A stretch of DNA of 5,395 bases from Candidatus Omnitrophota bacterium (GCA_028717465.1 JAQUNS010000059.1:1-5395); one strand, 5' to 3'; positions 1 to 5,379 are shown, counted from the first letter of the stretch. Notes: generated by a model from the letters alone, not told the origin. Made by a program: numbers and translations.

Positions 1-1
1 A

Positions 2-322
2 GAAGATGGCATAATATGGAGCCAAATCAGGCCGGATGACCTAAATAGGGCAGGTGCGACTGAGGATGAGCTGGAAGGTTTTATAGATATGCTTAAAACG
101 GTTCAGAACGTAAAGGTTGCAGTTGTCTTTCAGGAGCAGGCCGGCGGAATCATAAAGGTCGGGTTTCGCTCTAAAGACAAAAATATAGATGTCGATAAAA
201 TAGCTTCTGTTTTTGGGGGCGGAGGGCACAAGATGGCCTCCGGCTGCAAAATCAAAGGCTCTCTTGATGCTGTAAAAATAAAAGTATTGGCCGAAATCAA
301 AAAAAACCTGAACAAGGATTAA
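2..322 (+). CDS. nrnA: DHH/DHHA1 family phosphoesterase, NrnA-like (3' end only)
   Basis: The reading frame is open from the window edge to the TAA at 320-322, giving the last 106 residues of a longer protein whose start and catalytic DHH domain lie outside the window. The visible part is a DHHA1 domain: a beta-rich stretch (VKVAVVFQEQ, then GGIIKVGFRSK) followed by the diagnostic glycine-rich motif GGGGHKMASG at 215-244, which binds substrate in this superfamily. NrnA proteins are cytoplasmic and degrade 2-5 nt nanoRNAs; many also dephosphorylate pAp to AMP. The order nrnA-truB-ribF is a common bacterial arrangement, often downstream of nusA-infB-rbfA, and supports NrnA over RecJ or other DHHA1 proteins. 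The truB ribosome binding site lies inside its last codons. Without the DHH half I cannot check the catalytic residues, so the NrnA assignment rests on the C-terminal motif and context. Confidence 0.88.
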   Translation, partial: EDGIIWSQIRPDDLNRAGATEDELEGFIDMLKTVQNVKVAVVFQEQAGGIIKVGFRSKDKNIDVDKIASVFGGGGHKMASGCKIKGSLDAVKIKVLAEIKKNLNKD

Positions 323-327
323 CTGTT

Positions 328-1038
328 ATGCTGGACGGAATTTTACTTGTCAATAAGCCTGCCGGTATCACATCTCATGATGCCGTAAATTTCATCAGAG
401 AGCGTTTTGGCATAAACAAAGTAGGCCACGGCGGCACTCTGGACCCTCTTGCGACAGGCCTTTTGATATTGATGCTGGGCAGGGCTACGAAGCTATGCCA
501 GAGCATAGTCGGCCTGGACAAAGAGTATATTGCCCAGATGACTATCGGCTTTGCCACTGATACAGGAGATTTAGCCGGCGAGATAATCGAGCGGGCACCT
601 GATTGTGCTTATAACAATATTACAGAACAGCAGATCAAAGAGGCGGTAGATTTGTTTCGCGGTGAAACCGAGCAGGTTCCGCCCATGTATTCCGCCCTTA
701 AATATAAAGGTAAAAGGCTGTATAAGTTTGCCCGGTCCGGAGTAGTAGTTCCCAGAGATGCCCGGCGGGTGAAAATACACAGCCTGGATATAGAGTCTAT
801 AAACTTGCCTCACATTACTTTTAAGATAAAATGCTCAAGAGGTTTGTATATAAGGCAGCTCTGTGTTGACATGGGCCTAAAGCTTGGATATCCGGCCCAT
901 CTCTCTGAAATGAAGAGAACAGCCATAGGCATTTTCAGCCTGGACAAATCTTATACTATCGATAGCATATTAAATGATCTTAAAGCAGAAAGTTTTATAA
1001 TTCCTATAGAAGTTGCCAGAAGCATTATTCTGAAATGA
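328..1038 (+). CDS. truB: tRNA pseudouridine(55) synthase TruB
   Basis: This enzyme converts U55 in the T-loop of tRNAs to pseudouridine in the cytoplasm. The 236-residue protein opens with the typical GILLVNKPAGITSHDAV, followed by GHGGTLDPLATGLL with the catalytic aspartate at D39. It also has the family tyrosine in KEYIAQMTIGFATDTGD (Y67), the VPPMYSALKYKG segment (about 117-128), and SRGLYIRQLCVDMG (170-183), whose R176 matches the conserved active-site arginine. Start ATG 328 has an AAGGA Shine-Dalgarno at 314-318 and begins 5 nt after the nrnA stop. The stop overlaps the ribF start (ATGA, 1035-1038), indicating translational coupling. At 236 residues it is shorter than the roughly 300-residue enzymes of E. 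coli or Bacillus. It ends soon after the KRTAIGIFSL segment, so most of the C-terminal PUA-like part is missing, which is also seen in other short TruB proteins. The catalytic core appears complete. Confidence 0.96.
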   Translation: MLDGILLVNKPAGITSHDAVNFIRERFGINKVGHGGTLDPLATGLLILMLGRATKLCQSIVGLDKEYIAQMTIGFATDTGDLAGEIIERAPDCAYNNITEQQIKEAVDLFRGETEQVPPMYSALKYKGKRLYKFARSGVVVPRDARRVKIHSLDIESINLPHITFKIKCSRGLYIRQLCVDMGLKLGYPAHLSEMKRTAIGIFSLDKSYTIDSILNDLKAESFIIPIEVARSIILK

Positions 1039-1970
1039 TACTCTTAAAAGAATCTGATATCTCTAAACAGGCTTTCCGCAATGCTGTTTTGACCGTTGGT
1101 GTCTTCGACGGCGTTCATAAGGGCCATATTATGATGCTGGATAAATTGGTGCGCCTGGCTAAAGATAGTTCCTCAAAAAGCATTGTCCTAACCCTTGCTC
1201 CTGATCCGGAAGAAATACTTTTTCCTTCGGATAAATTTACGGTAATAACACCTTTAGATGAAAAGCTCAAACTGCTTAGCAAGACAGGCATTGACTACTG
1301 TATGGTTTTGAATGTAGACATGGAGTTGCTTCTTTACGGCGCTATAGATTTTTTCAATAAGTATATCTGGGAGAGGTTTCATCCCGGTATTATTCTGGCA
1401 GGTGAAGATTTCAAGTTCGGGAAAGATAAAAAAGGAGACATAGATTTGCTCAGAAATCTCTCCCAGAGCCATTCTTTCAATCTGGAGATTGTGCCTTTTT
1501 TTGATTACAAAGGCGAAAAGATAAGCAGTTCCAGGATAAGAAAGGCTCTCTCGGACGGCGACATAGACAATGCCAATAATATGCTGGGCAGGCCCGCTCA
1601 TTTTAACGGCAGCGTTGTGCCCGGAGAGGGTAGAGGAAGAACAATCGGTTTCCCGACCGCCAACCTGGTATCTGATTACGTTTTTACATTAAAAAAAGGA
1701 GTTTATATAGGTAAAGCCGAGATTAAATCCAGCAGAATGCCTGCCGTGTTATATGTCGGTACCGCCCCTACATTCGGGGGTAAATTCTTGCGTTATGAGG
1801 CCTATATTCCTAATTTTAGCGGGTACTTATACGGTAAAAAAATAGGTTTTTACCTGCATCAGTTTTTAAGAGAGGAGAGGCATTTTTCGGGTGTCGAAGA
1901 GGTAAAAGAACAGCTTGGTATTGACAGGGACTGTCTCTTGGATTATTTTGCCCAAGGCCGGTTATCGTGA
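1035..1970 (+). CDS. ribF: Bifunctional riboflavin kinase / FAD synthetase RibF
   Basis: RibF phosphorylates riboflavin to FMN and adenylates FMN to FAD. The 311-residue length is normal. The N-terminal nucleotidyltransferase half carries VGVFDGVHKGH (residues 21-31, the HxGH-type ATP site), GEDFKFGKDKKGD (123-135) and ISSSRIRKAL (163-172). The C-terminal kinase half carries GRGRTIGFPTANL (199-211) and AVLYVGTAPTFGG (237-249). It also has RYEAYIPNFSGYLYG (253-267), where E255 sits at the catalytic glutamate position, and an FLREERHF ending. One deviation is TLAPDP (53-58), where relatives usually read TFxPHP or TFxPQP. ATG 1035 overlaps the truB stop by 4 nt and no strong Shine-Dalgarno is visible, so coupled re-initiation is likely. 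The 3' end overlaps the GTG start of smpB in the same way. Assignment is secure; the consequence of the APDP change is unknown. Confidence 0.96.
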   Translation: MILLKESDISKQAFRNAVLTVGVFDGVHKGHIMMLDKLVRLAKDSSSKSIVLTLAPDPEEILFPSDKFTVITPLDEKLKLLSKTGIDYCMVLNVDMELLLYGAIDFFNKYIWERFHPGIILAGEDFKFGKDKKGDIDLLRNLSQSHSFNLEIVPFFDYKGEKISSSRIRKALSDGDIDNANNMLGRPAHFNGSVVPGEGRGRTIGFPTANLVSDYVFTLKKGVYIGKAEIKSSRMPAVLYVGTAPTFGGKFLRYEAYIPNFSGYLYGKKIGFYLHQFLREERHFSGVEEVKEQLGIDRDCLLDYFAQGRLS

Positions 1971-2419
1971 AAGATAAAATCCTTATAACAAACAGGAAAG
2001 CCTACCGGGATTTTCAAATAGACTATACTATTGAATGCGGCATAGCTTTGCTTGGACCGGAGGTAAAATCATTAAGGGAAGGCAAGGCCAATCTCTCGGA
2101 CAGTTTTGCCAGGGTGGAGAACGGCGAAGTATTCCTTTATAATTTCCATATCAATCCTTATAAATTTTCCTCTTCATCTGTCGAGCCTAAAAGAACCAGA
2201 AAGCTGCTTTTGCGCAAAAAAGAAATCAGGCGCCTGGCCAATGACACTCAAAGAAAAGGTTTTACTATTGTGCCCTTAAAGGTTTATTTTAAAGATAACA
2301 GGCTTGTGAAGATTGAAATTGCCCTGGCAAAGGGTAAAAAGCAATATGATAAGAGAGAAGACCTGAAAAAGAAAGCCATAGACAGCGAAATAGCTAAAGA
2401 GTTGAAAAAGCGCGGATAA
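1967..2419 (+). CDS. smpB: SsrA-binding protein SmpB
   Basis: SmpB binds the tRNA-like domain of tmRNA and delivers it to stalled ribosomes for trans-translation. The 150-residue protein is close to the family length (about 150-160). It shows ITNRKAYRDFQIDYTIECGIALLGPEVKSLREGKANLSD, split here as the N-terminal strand and the EVKSLREGKANLSD signature (about 32-45). These are followed by HINPYKF, the RKLLLRKKEI segment, and LAKGKKQYDKRED near the C-terminus. The basic tail (KKKAIDSEIAKELKKRG) corresponds to the segment that enters the mRNA channel of the ribosome. The usual NHDPxRxRKLL stretch reads SVEPKRTRKLL here, a mild variant. The start is GTG 1967, overlapping the ribF stop as GTGA, with AAGG at 1954-1957 as a plausible ribosome binding site. 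Its RNA partner ssrA lies 211 nt downstream on the same strand, which is strong contextual support. Confidence 0.96.
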   Translation: MKDKILITNRKAYRDFQIDYTIECGIALLGPEVKSLREGKANLSDSFARVENGEVFLYNFHINPYKFSSSSVEPKRTRKLLLRKKEIRRLANDTQRKGFTIVPLKVYFKDNRLVKIEIALAKGKKQYDKREDLKKKAIDSEIAKELKKRG

Positions 2420-2432
2420 GGTGCTATATAAT
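2402..2432 (+). promoter_or_regulatory. Candidate sigma70-type promoter for ssrA
   Basis: TTGAAA (2402-2407) lies 17 nt ahead of TATATA (2425-2430), which is preceded by a TGC extended -10 element (2422-2424). A perfect TATAAT (2427-2432) overlaps it with a 19-nt spacer. The -35 falls inside the last codons of smpB. It is the best promoter-like match upstream of the tmRNA gene, but it would give a precursor with a leader of roughly 190 nt before the mature 5' end at 2631. It could therefore be chance in AT-rich DNA, and read-through from the smpB operon is an alternative source of tmRNA. Confidence 0.35.
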
Positions 2433-2434
2433 AT

Positions 2435-2476
2435 AGTGAACAGTAAACAGTGAATAGTAAATAGTAAAAGGTAACT
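2435..2476 (+). repeat. 7-bp tandem repeat, AGTRAAY units
   Basis: Six consecutive 7-bp units stand in exact register: AGTGAAC, AGTAAAC, AGTGAAT, AGTAAAT, AGTAAAA, GGTAACT. The fourth base alternates G/A over the first four units, which suggests a 14-bp higher-order unit that has since decayed. The tract lies in the non-coding gap directly after smpB and just downstream of the promoter-like sequence. On the minus strand it translates as a run of LLFTIHCLLFTI-like residues, a common source of false hypothetical proteins. No function can be read from it. Confidence 0.8.
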
Positions 2477-2557
2477 TCGGAAAATAGTTTTCTTTGAAAT
2501 TATAACATACAGACAGCAAGCGACAGGTAATTGTTTAATGGTTGATGCTTTTTGATT

Positions 2558-2594
2558 ATTGGAATTTTGGGTTTGGAATTTGTTTGTAATTTGG
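2558..2594 (+). repeat. Degenerate TTTGGAATTTG tandem repeat
   Basis: Two adjacent 11-bp units, TTTGGAATTTG (2572-2582) and TTTGTAATTTG (2583-2593), differ at one base. They are preceded by a more degenerate copy, ATTGGAATTTTGGG (2558-2571). This is a different repeat family from the 7-bp tract about 80 nt upstream. The whole T/G-biased stretch runs to within about 35 nt of the tmRNA 5' end. No coding potential is evident. Confidence 0.65.
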
Positions 2595-2677
2595 TTATTG
2601 TGATTTAAATAGCCTGTTCTTTTAAAAAATGGGGGTGAATGGACTCGATCCATTAAGTAGGCTTTGATGCGGCATGC

Positions 2678-2737
2678 CGAGGGTGTCAGGAGGCCTCGTC
2701 CCTTTAAAGGGCCCGAGAAATCGGGGAAAAACCTGGC
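2678..2737 (+). other. tmRNA pseudoknot 1 with enlarged connecting loop
   Basis: Stem 1 pairs CGAGG (2678-2682) with CCTCG (2694-2698). Stem 2 pairs GTCAGG (2685-2690) with CCTGGC (2732-2737), including one G-U pair, which completes the pseudoknot just upstream of the resume codon. The connector between the two 3' strands is 33 nt (2699-2731), whereas in E. coli it is a few nucleotides of A-rich sequence. It can form two extra hairpins: CCCT-TTAA-AGGG (2700-2711) and CCCGA-GAAA-TCGGG (2712-2725), the latter with a GNRA tetraloop. Confidence 0.7.
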
Positions 2738-2750
2738 AATACAAATAAGC

Positions 2751-2783
2751 GACGCTGGTTGCGTCTCATTCTCTCTCTGTTAA
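2751..2783 (+). other. tmRNA proteolysis-tag reading frame (predicted DAGCVSFSLC)
   Basis: The stop TAA (2781-2783) sits in the loop of a perfect 7-bp hairpin (CTCTCTC/GAGGGAG), the same place it occupies in E. coli helix 5. Reading back in that frame to the point just after pseudoknot 1 gives a resume codon of GAC (2751). Its upstream TAAGC places an A at -4, comparable to TAGTC before the E. coli resume codon. The encoded tag is DAGCVSFSLC, after the alanine carried by tmRNA itself. The other two frames lack a stop in the hairpin and give tags of about 20 residues or more. The resume codon is inferred; AGC 2748 or GCT 2754 would lengthen or shorten the tag by one residue. The C-terminus -SLC departs from the usual -ALAA type. 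Confidence 0.6.
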
Positions 2784-3097
2784 GAGGGAGGCCTCTTTTA
2801 GAGTCTGCCTGTGACTTTAACTGAGGCTCGGATAGCAGGCTGCCTTCCTTGTTGTGTCTGCGGATAAGGAAGTAAGATTTAGCAGAATAGCCGGCCTAAA
2901 TCCTGCCTTTTGGAGTTAAACCGGTGAATACTAAATAAAAGGCTAAGCATGTAGAAGCTCAGGGTGCGCTTTTTGGGGACGCGGGTTCGATTCCCGCCAC
3001 CTCCATTATAAATATTCTTCTATAACCTCCAATCTATCTCTGCAATCAATGCCTGCGCATAAACAGCCTTAATGTTTTATTGAATTATTTAGTAGAT

Positions 3098-3116
3098 TTT
3101 GATGTCTATTTGATGT
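3098..3116 (+). repeat. Paired TTTGATGT direct repeats, 11 bp apart
   Basis: TTTGATGT occurs at 3098-3105 and again at 3109-3116, one helical turn apart, about 105-125 bp upstream of the OmpA/LysM gene. The spacing would suit a protein binding one face of the DNA, but the region is AT-rich and chance is quite possible. Confidence 0.3.
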
Positions 3117-3142
3117 ATTTTTATTGCAGGCATAAGACGTCT

Positions 3143-3172
3143 TTAGATTAGTAAAAATTACTGCATCTAATC
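3143..3172. promoter_or_regulatory. Inverted repeat upstream of the OmpA/LysM gene
   Basis: The arms are TTAGAT (3143-3148) with ATCTAA (3165-3170) and AGTAA (3150-3154) with TTACT (3158-3162) around an AAA centre, with a 1-versus-2-nt mismatch between the arms. An alternative register pairs GATTAG (3146-3151) with CTAATC (3167-3172). It ends 50 nt before the start codon and is not followed by a T-run, so an operator or a 5' UTR hairpin is more likely than a terminator. The rest of the 3006-3221 gap shows no gene and no convincing -35/-10 pair. Confidence 0.4.
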
Positions 3173-3221
3173 GGTAAAATTAAAAACCTCAGTAGATAAC
3201 CTAAACAAGAGAGGTGTCTCT

Positions 3222-4175
3222 ATGAAAAGCAAGTTGCTAGTTCTATTGCTGTCTGTATTTTTTATCAGGTATGTTTATGGGTTTGATTTTGGAGCCTGGC
3301 AGAAAGACAAGCATGACAGAAAAGAGGCTCAGATTCAAAAGATGCAGGAGAATTTTCAATGGTGGCCTACAGATGCTACCCCTAATCCTGTCCAGGATGC
3401 CGAGCGCGGGGGATACTGGTGGTGGCCTGAAAAGTCCGGCACTACGGATATCTGGGGTAACCGCGGCTATGTCTATCTTTATAAATTGATATTCGATTAC
3501 AAAGAGGATGAGCTGCCTCCTCCGCAGCCCCAAGAGATGAGGCCGTCTTTGCTGATAAAAAAGATAATCAGGAATGTTAAGATATATTTTGATTATGATA
3601 AATCTGATTTAAGAAGCGATCATTTACCCATATTAGATGATGCTCTAAGAGCTTTAAAGAGAAACCCTGATTCCAGCATCCTTATTACCGGTAATTGCGA
3701 TATAAGAGGTCCGGAAGCCTATAATTTAAAGCTGGGCAAAAACAGGGCAGAGTCTGTAAAGAAATTTCTTATTGAAAAAGGGCTTCCTGAAAGCAGAATT
3801 ATTATTGTCAGCAGAGGAAAACTTGATGCCGTAGCTCCGGTTACCGATTTAGCCGGCATGCAGAAAGACAGAAATGCCCAGTTTATGGTAGCTGAAGTCG
3901 ATGAGATTATGATGCCCTATCCGGACAAAAAAGATCAGGCCGAAAAGATAGGCGAGAACAAATATTTAATCGAAGAAGAAGAGCATGTTGAATCAAAGCC
4001 CAAGGTCTCTACCAAAAAATATACTATTAAAAAAGGCGATTCTCTGTGGAAGATAGCAGAAAAAGAATACGGCGGCGGCCATCGCTGGAAATATATATAC
4101 GAGCTGAACAAAGATACGATCAAAGATCCTAACAACCTAAGGGAAGGTTCGATTATTCTTATACCGGTTGAGTAA
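3222..4175 (+). CDS. Secreted OmpA-like/LysM envelope protein with Trp-rich N-terminal module
   Basis: The 317-residue protein probably anchors to peptidoglycan in the periplasm. Its N-terminus is signal-peptide-like (KSKLLVLLLSVFFIRYVYG, possible cleavage after G20; R16 in the hydrophobic tail is unusual). Residues 45-93 form a Trp/Gly/Pro-rich module with WWPTD (47-51) and YWWWPEK (65-71). An OmpA C-terminal domain follows at about 115-226, with VKIYFDYDKSDLR (119-131) and GNCDIRGPEAYNLKLGKNRA (157-176), in which D160 and R175 match the residues that contact peptidoglycan diaminopimelate. This block looks more like Pal than OmpA. After an acidic linker a LysM domain occupies about 266-316 (YTIKKGDSLWKIAEKEYG ... 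NLREGSIILIPVE). Two peptidoglycan-binding domains in one chain suggest a structural or scaffolding role. There is no lipobox cysteine and no predicted beta-barrel, so it is neither a standard Pal nor OmpA. ATG 3222 has GAGGTG at 3211-3216 as ribosome binding site. Confidence 0.9.
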   Translation: MKSKLLVLLLSVFFIRYVYGFDFGAWQKDKHDRKEAQIQKMQENFQWWPTDATPNPVQDAERGGYWWWPEKSGTTDIWGNRGYVYLYKLIFDYKEDELPPPQPQEMRPSLLIKKIIRNVKIYFDYDKSDLRSDHLPILDDALRALKRNPDSSILITGNCDIRGPEAYNLKLGKNRAESVKKFLIEKGLPESRIIIVSRGKLDAVAPVTDLAGMQKDRNAQFMVAEVDEIMMPYPDKKDQAEKIGENKYLIEEEEHVESKPKVSTKKYTIKKGDSLWKIAEKEYGGGHRWKYIYELNKDTIKDPNNLREGSIILIPVE

Positions 4176-4197
4176 TCCGCTTCTAGGCATCAGAGTT

Positions 4198-5379
4198 ATG
4201 AACAAGGCTTCTATTTTCAAGTCAGGCAGGCTGTTTTTAGTAGTCGCTCTATTTTTTATTCTGGCAGTAAAATGCGGGAATAGTCAAACACCGCCTTGTG
4301 AGCCTAAAATTAAAAGCAGGGGTGTTTGGGTTACCTGTTTTTCTGAGCATAGAGTTCTTTATTCTACTGCGGCTATAGACAGGCTCCTCGATACTTGCGC
4401 TAGGCTTGATATAAACGAAATCTATATTCAAATCTACCGCGCCGGCCAGGCTTATTACGATTCCAAAATCACCGATAATACAAGATATCAGGATATGTTT
4501 AAGTCGTCCGGCACAGATACAATAGAATATCTGCTGAAAGAATCTGCCAAGCGCAAGATCAAAGTTTTTGCCTGGGCTAACATATTAAGCTTGAGCCAGA
4601 ATAAAGATGCAGATATTGTAAAAAAGCACGGAGAGTCTGTCCTTACCAGGGATCAGTATTCAAGAGTTTCAATAAGGACTGAAAGCAGAGATGACAGCGA
4701 TAAATATTATTTAAGGGACAATCAGATTTTTCTAGAACCCGGAGATAGTAGGGTAGTAGATTTTACAGTTTCAATTTTAGAAGAAATAATTACTCGTTAT
4801 CCCGGCTTAAACGGCATCCATCTTGACTATATCCGTTATCCCTATCCGGTTCCATACAGCCCCTCATCTAAATTTATGAATTACGGTTTGATATACGGTT
4901 ACGGGGAGAATAGTGTCAAGTCTTTTAAAGAGAAGACCGGTTTAGACCCTTTTGCGCTAGCCGGAACCAAAGACGGATTTTTTCTCTGGGACAACTGGAG
5001 AAGAGATCAGGTCACCAATTTAGTCAGAAAGATATCAAAGCATTTAAAAGCTAAATCGCCGGGGTTGCTGGTATCTGCTGCCGCAATCCCGGCTCCTTTT
5101 ACTGCTTATTCGGCATCTTTTCAGGATTGGCCGCTCTGGCTGGAAGAGGGCATAGTCGATGATGTAATTTTGATGAATTATACAAAAGATTTAGGCCAGG
5201 TTAAAAATATAACAAAATCCGCCCTCTCTCACCGGGGCAAAGGCAAGGTTTTAGCCGGAGTGGGCGTTTTTCTGATGAAAGACCAGCCCCATCTGTTTGC
5301 CCAGCAACTTAGCCTGCTTGAGAGCTTGAGCCCGGATGGAATCGTATTTTTCACTTACGATGATTTAAGCAGAATGTAG
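4198..5379 (+). CDS. GHL10-type (COG1649/YngK-like) glycoside-hydrolase-like envelope protein
   Basis: I chose ATG 4198 (393 residues) because it starts a proper export signal (KASIFKSGRLFLVVALFFILAVKC); a TTG at 4168 is in frame but overlaps the previous gene and only adds a non-hydrophobic leader. The signal ends at C26, but K25 at -1 does not fit a lipobox, so it may be an uncleaved anchor or a type I signal. The mature part resembles the TIM-barrel family called glycosyl-hydrolase-like 10. It has SRGVWVTCF (40-48), a strand-helix unit with NEIYIQIYRAGQAYY (73-87), KVFAWANI, GIHLDYIRYP (206-215, acidic D210 in the usual family position), WDNWRRDQVTNLVRKI, and DWPLWLEEGIVDDVILMNY (310-328). 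Relatives are thought to act on glycans, probably peptidoglycan, but the exact substrate is not known. It starts 22 nt after the OmpA/LysM gene, probably as the second gene of the same transcript, with only a weak AGG (4185-4187) as ribosome binding site. It ends with TAG at 5377-5379. Confidence 0.85.
   Translation: MNKASIFKSGRLFLVVALFFILAVKCGNSQTPPCEPKIKSRGVWVTCFSEHRVLYSTAAIDRLLDTCARLDINEIYIQIYRAGQAYYDSKITDNTRYQDMFKSSGTDTIEYLLKESAKRKIKVFAWANILSLSQNKDADIVKKHGESVLTRDQYSRVSIRTESRDDSDKYYLRDNQIFLEPGDSRVVDFTVSILEEIITRYPGLNGIHLDYIRYPYPVPYSPSSKFMNYGLIYGYGENSVKSFKEKTGLDPFALAGTKDGFFLWDNWRRDQVTNLVRKISKHLKAKSPGLLVSAAAIPAPFTAYSASFQDWPLWLEEGIVDDVILMNYTKDLGQVKNITKSALSHRGKGKVLAGVGVFLMKDQPHLFAQQLSLLESLSPDGIVFFTYDDLSRM

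Larger units (their letters stand above)
2631..3005 (+). ncRNA. ssrA: tmRNA (transfer-messenger RNA, 10Sa RNA)
   Basis: tmRNA acts with SmpB to rescue stalled ribosomes and tag nascent peptides. The ends form the tRNA-like domain: 5' GGGGGTG (2631-2637) pairs with CACCTCC (2998-3004). This includes a G3-U pair, the alanyl-tRNA synthetase identity element, and A3005 is the discriminator. The T arm is GCGGG-TTCGATT-CCCGC (2981-2997). Conserved tmRNA blocks are the D-loop-like GGACTCGA (2641-2648), GGCATGCCGAGG (2671-2682) and CTAAGCATGTAGA (2943-2955). Pseudoknot 1, the tag frame and a hairpin holding the stop codon (stems 2771-2777 and 2784-2790) are all present in the standard order. The 375-nt length is normal for a one-piece tmRNA (E. 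coli 363). The 3' CCA is not encoded (TTA follows A3005) and must be added after processing. I did not resolve pseudoknots 2-4, and no clear intrinsic terminator follows. Confidence 0.96.

Noticed and set aside
2276..2653. 125-residue minus-strand open frame spanning the end of smpB, the repeats and the tmRNA 5' end
   Set aside because: Its sequence is a translation of the short repeats and the reverse of smpB, has Leu/Phe/Thr-rich low complexity, and overlaps two secure genes.
2999..3031. Repeated ACCTCCA at the tmRNA 3' end (2999-3005) and at 3025-3031, considered as an integrase attachment-site duplication
   Set aside because: Only 7 bp match, the copies are 26 bp apart, and no integrase or foreign DNA lies nearby.
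3006..3060. Intrinsic terminator after tmRNA
   Set aside because: Only weak TTATA/TATAA pairing is present and there is no GC-rich stem followed by a T-run.
3049..3133. 8-bp inverted repeat ATGCCTGC (3049-3056) / GCAGGCAT (3126-3133)
   Set aside because: The arms are separated by 69 nt of AT-rich DNA with no associated gene or mobile-element ends; a chance match is plausible.
4168..4197. TTG start at 4168 for the GHL10-like gene
   Set aside because: It overlaps the preceding stop and adds a leader without signal-peptide character, while ATG 4198 gives a standard positively charged plus hydrophobic N-terminus.
4270..4275. Lipobox cysteine (C26) in the GHL10-like protein
   Set aside because: Lysine at -1 does not fit the usual Gly/Ala/Ser requirement for signal peptidase II, so lipoprotein status is not claimed.
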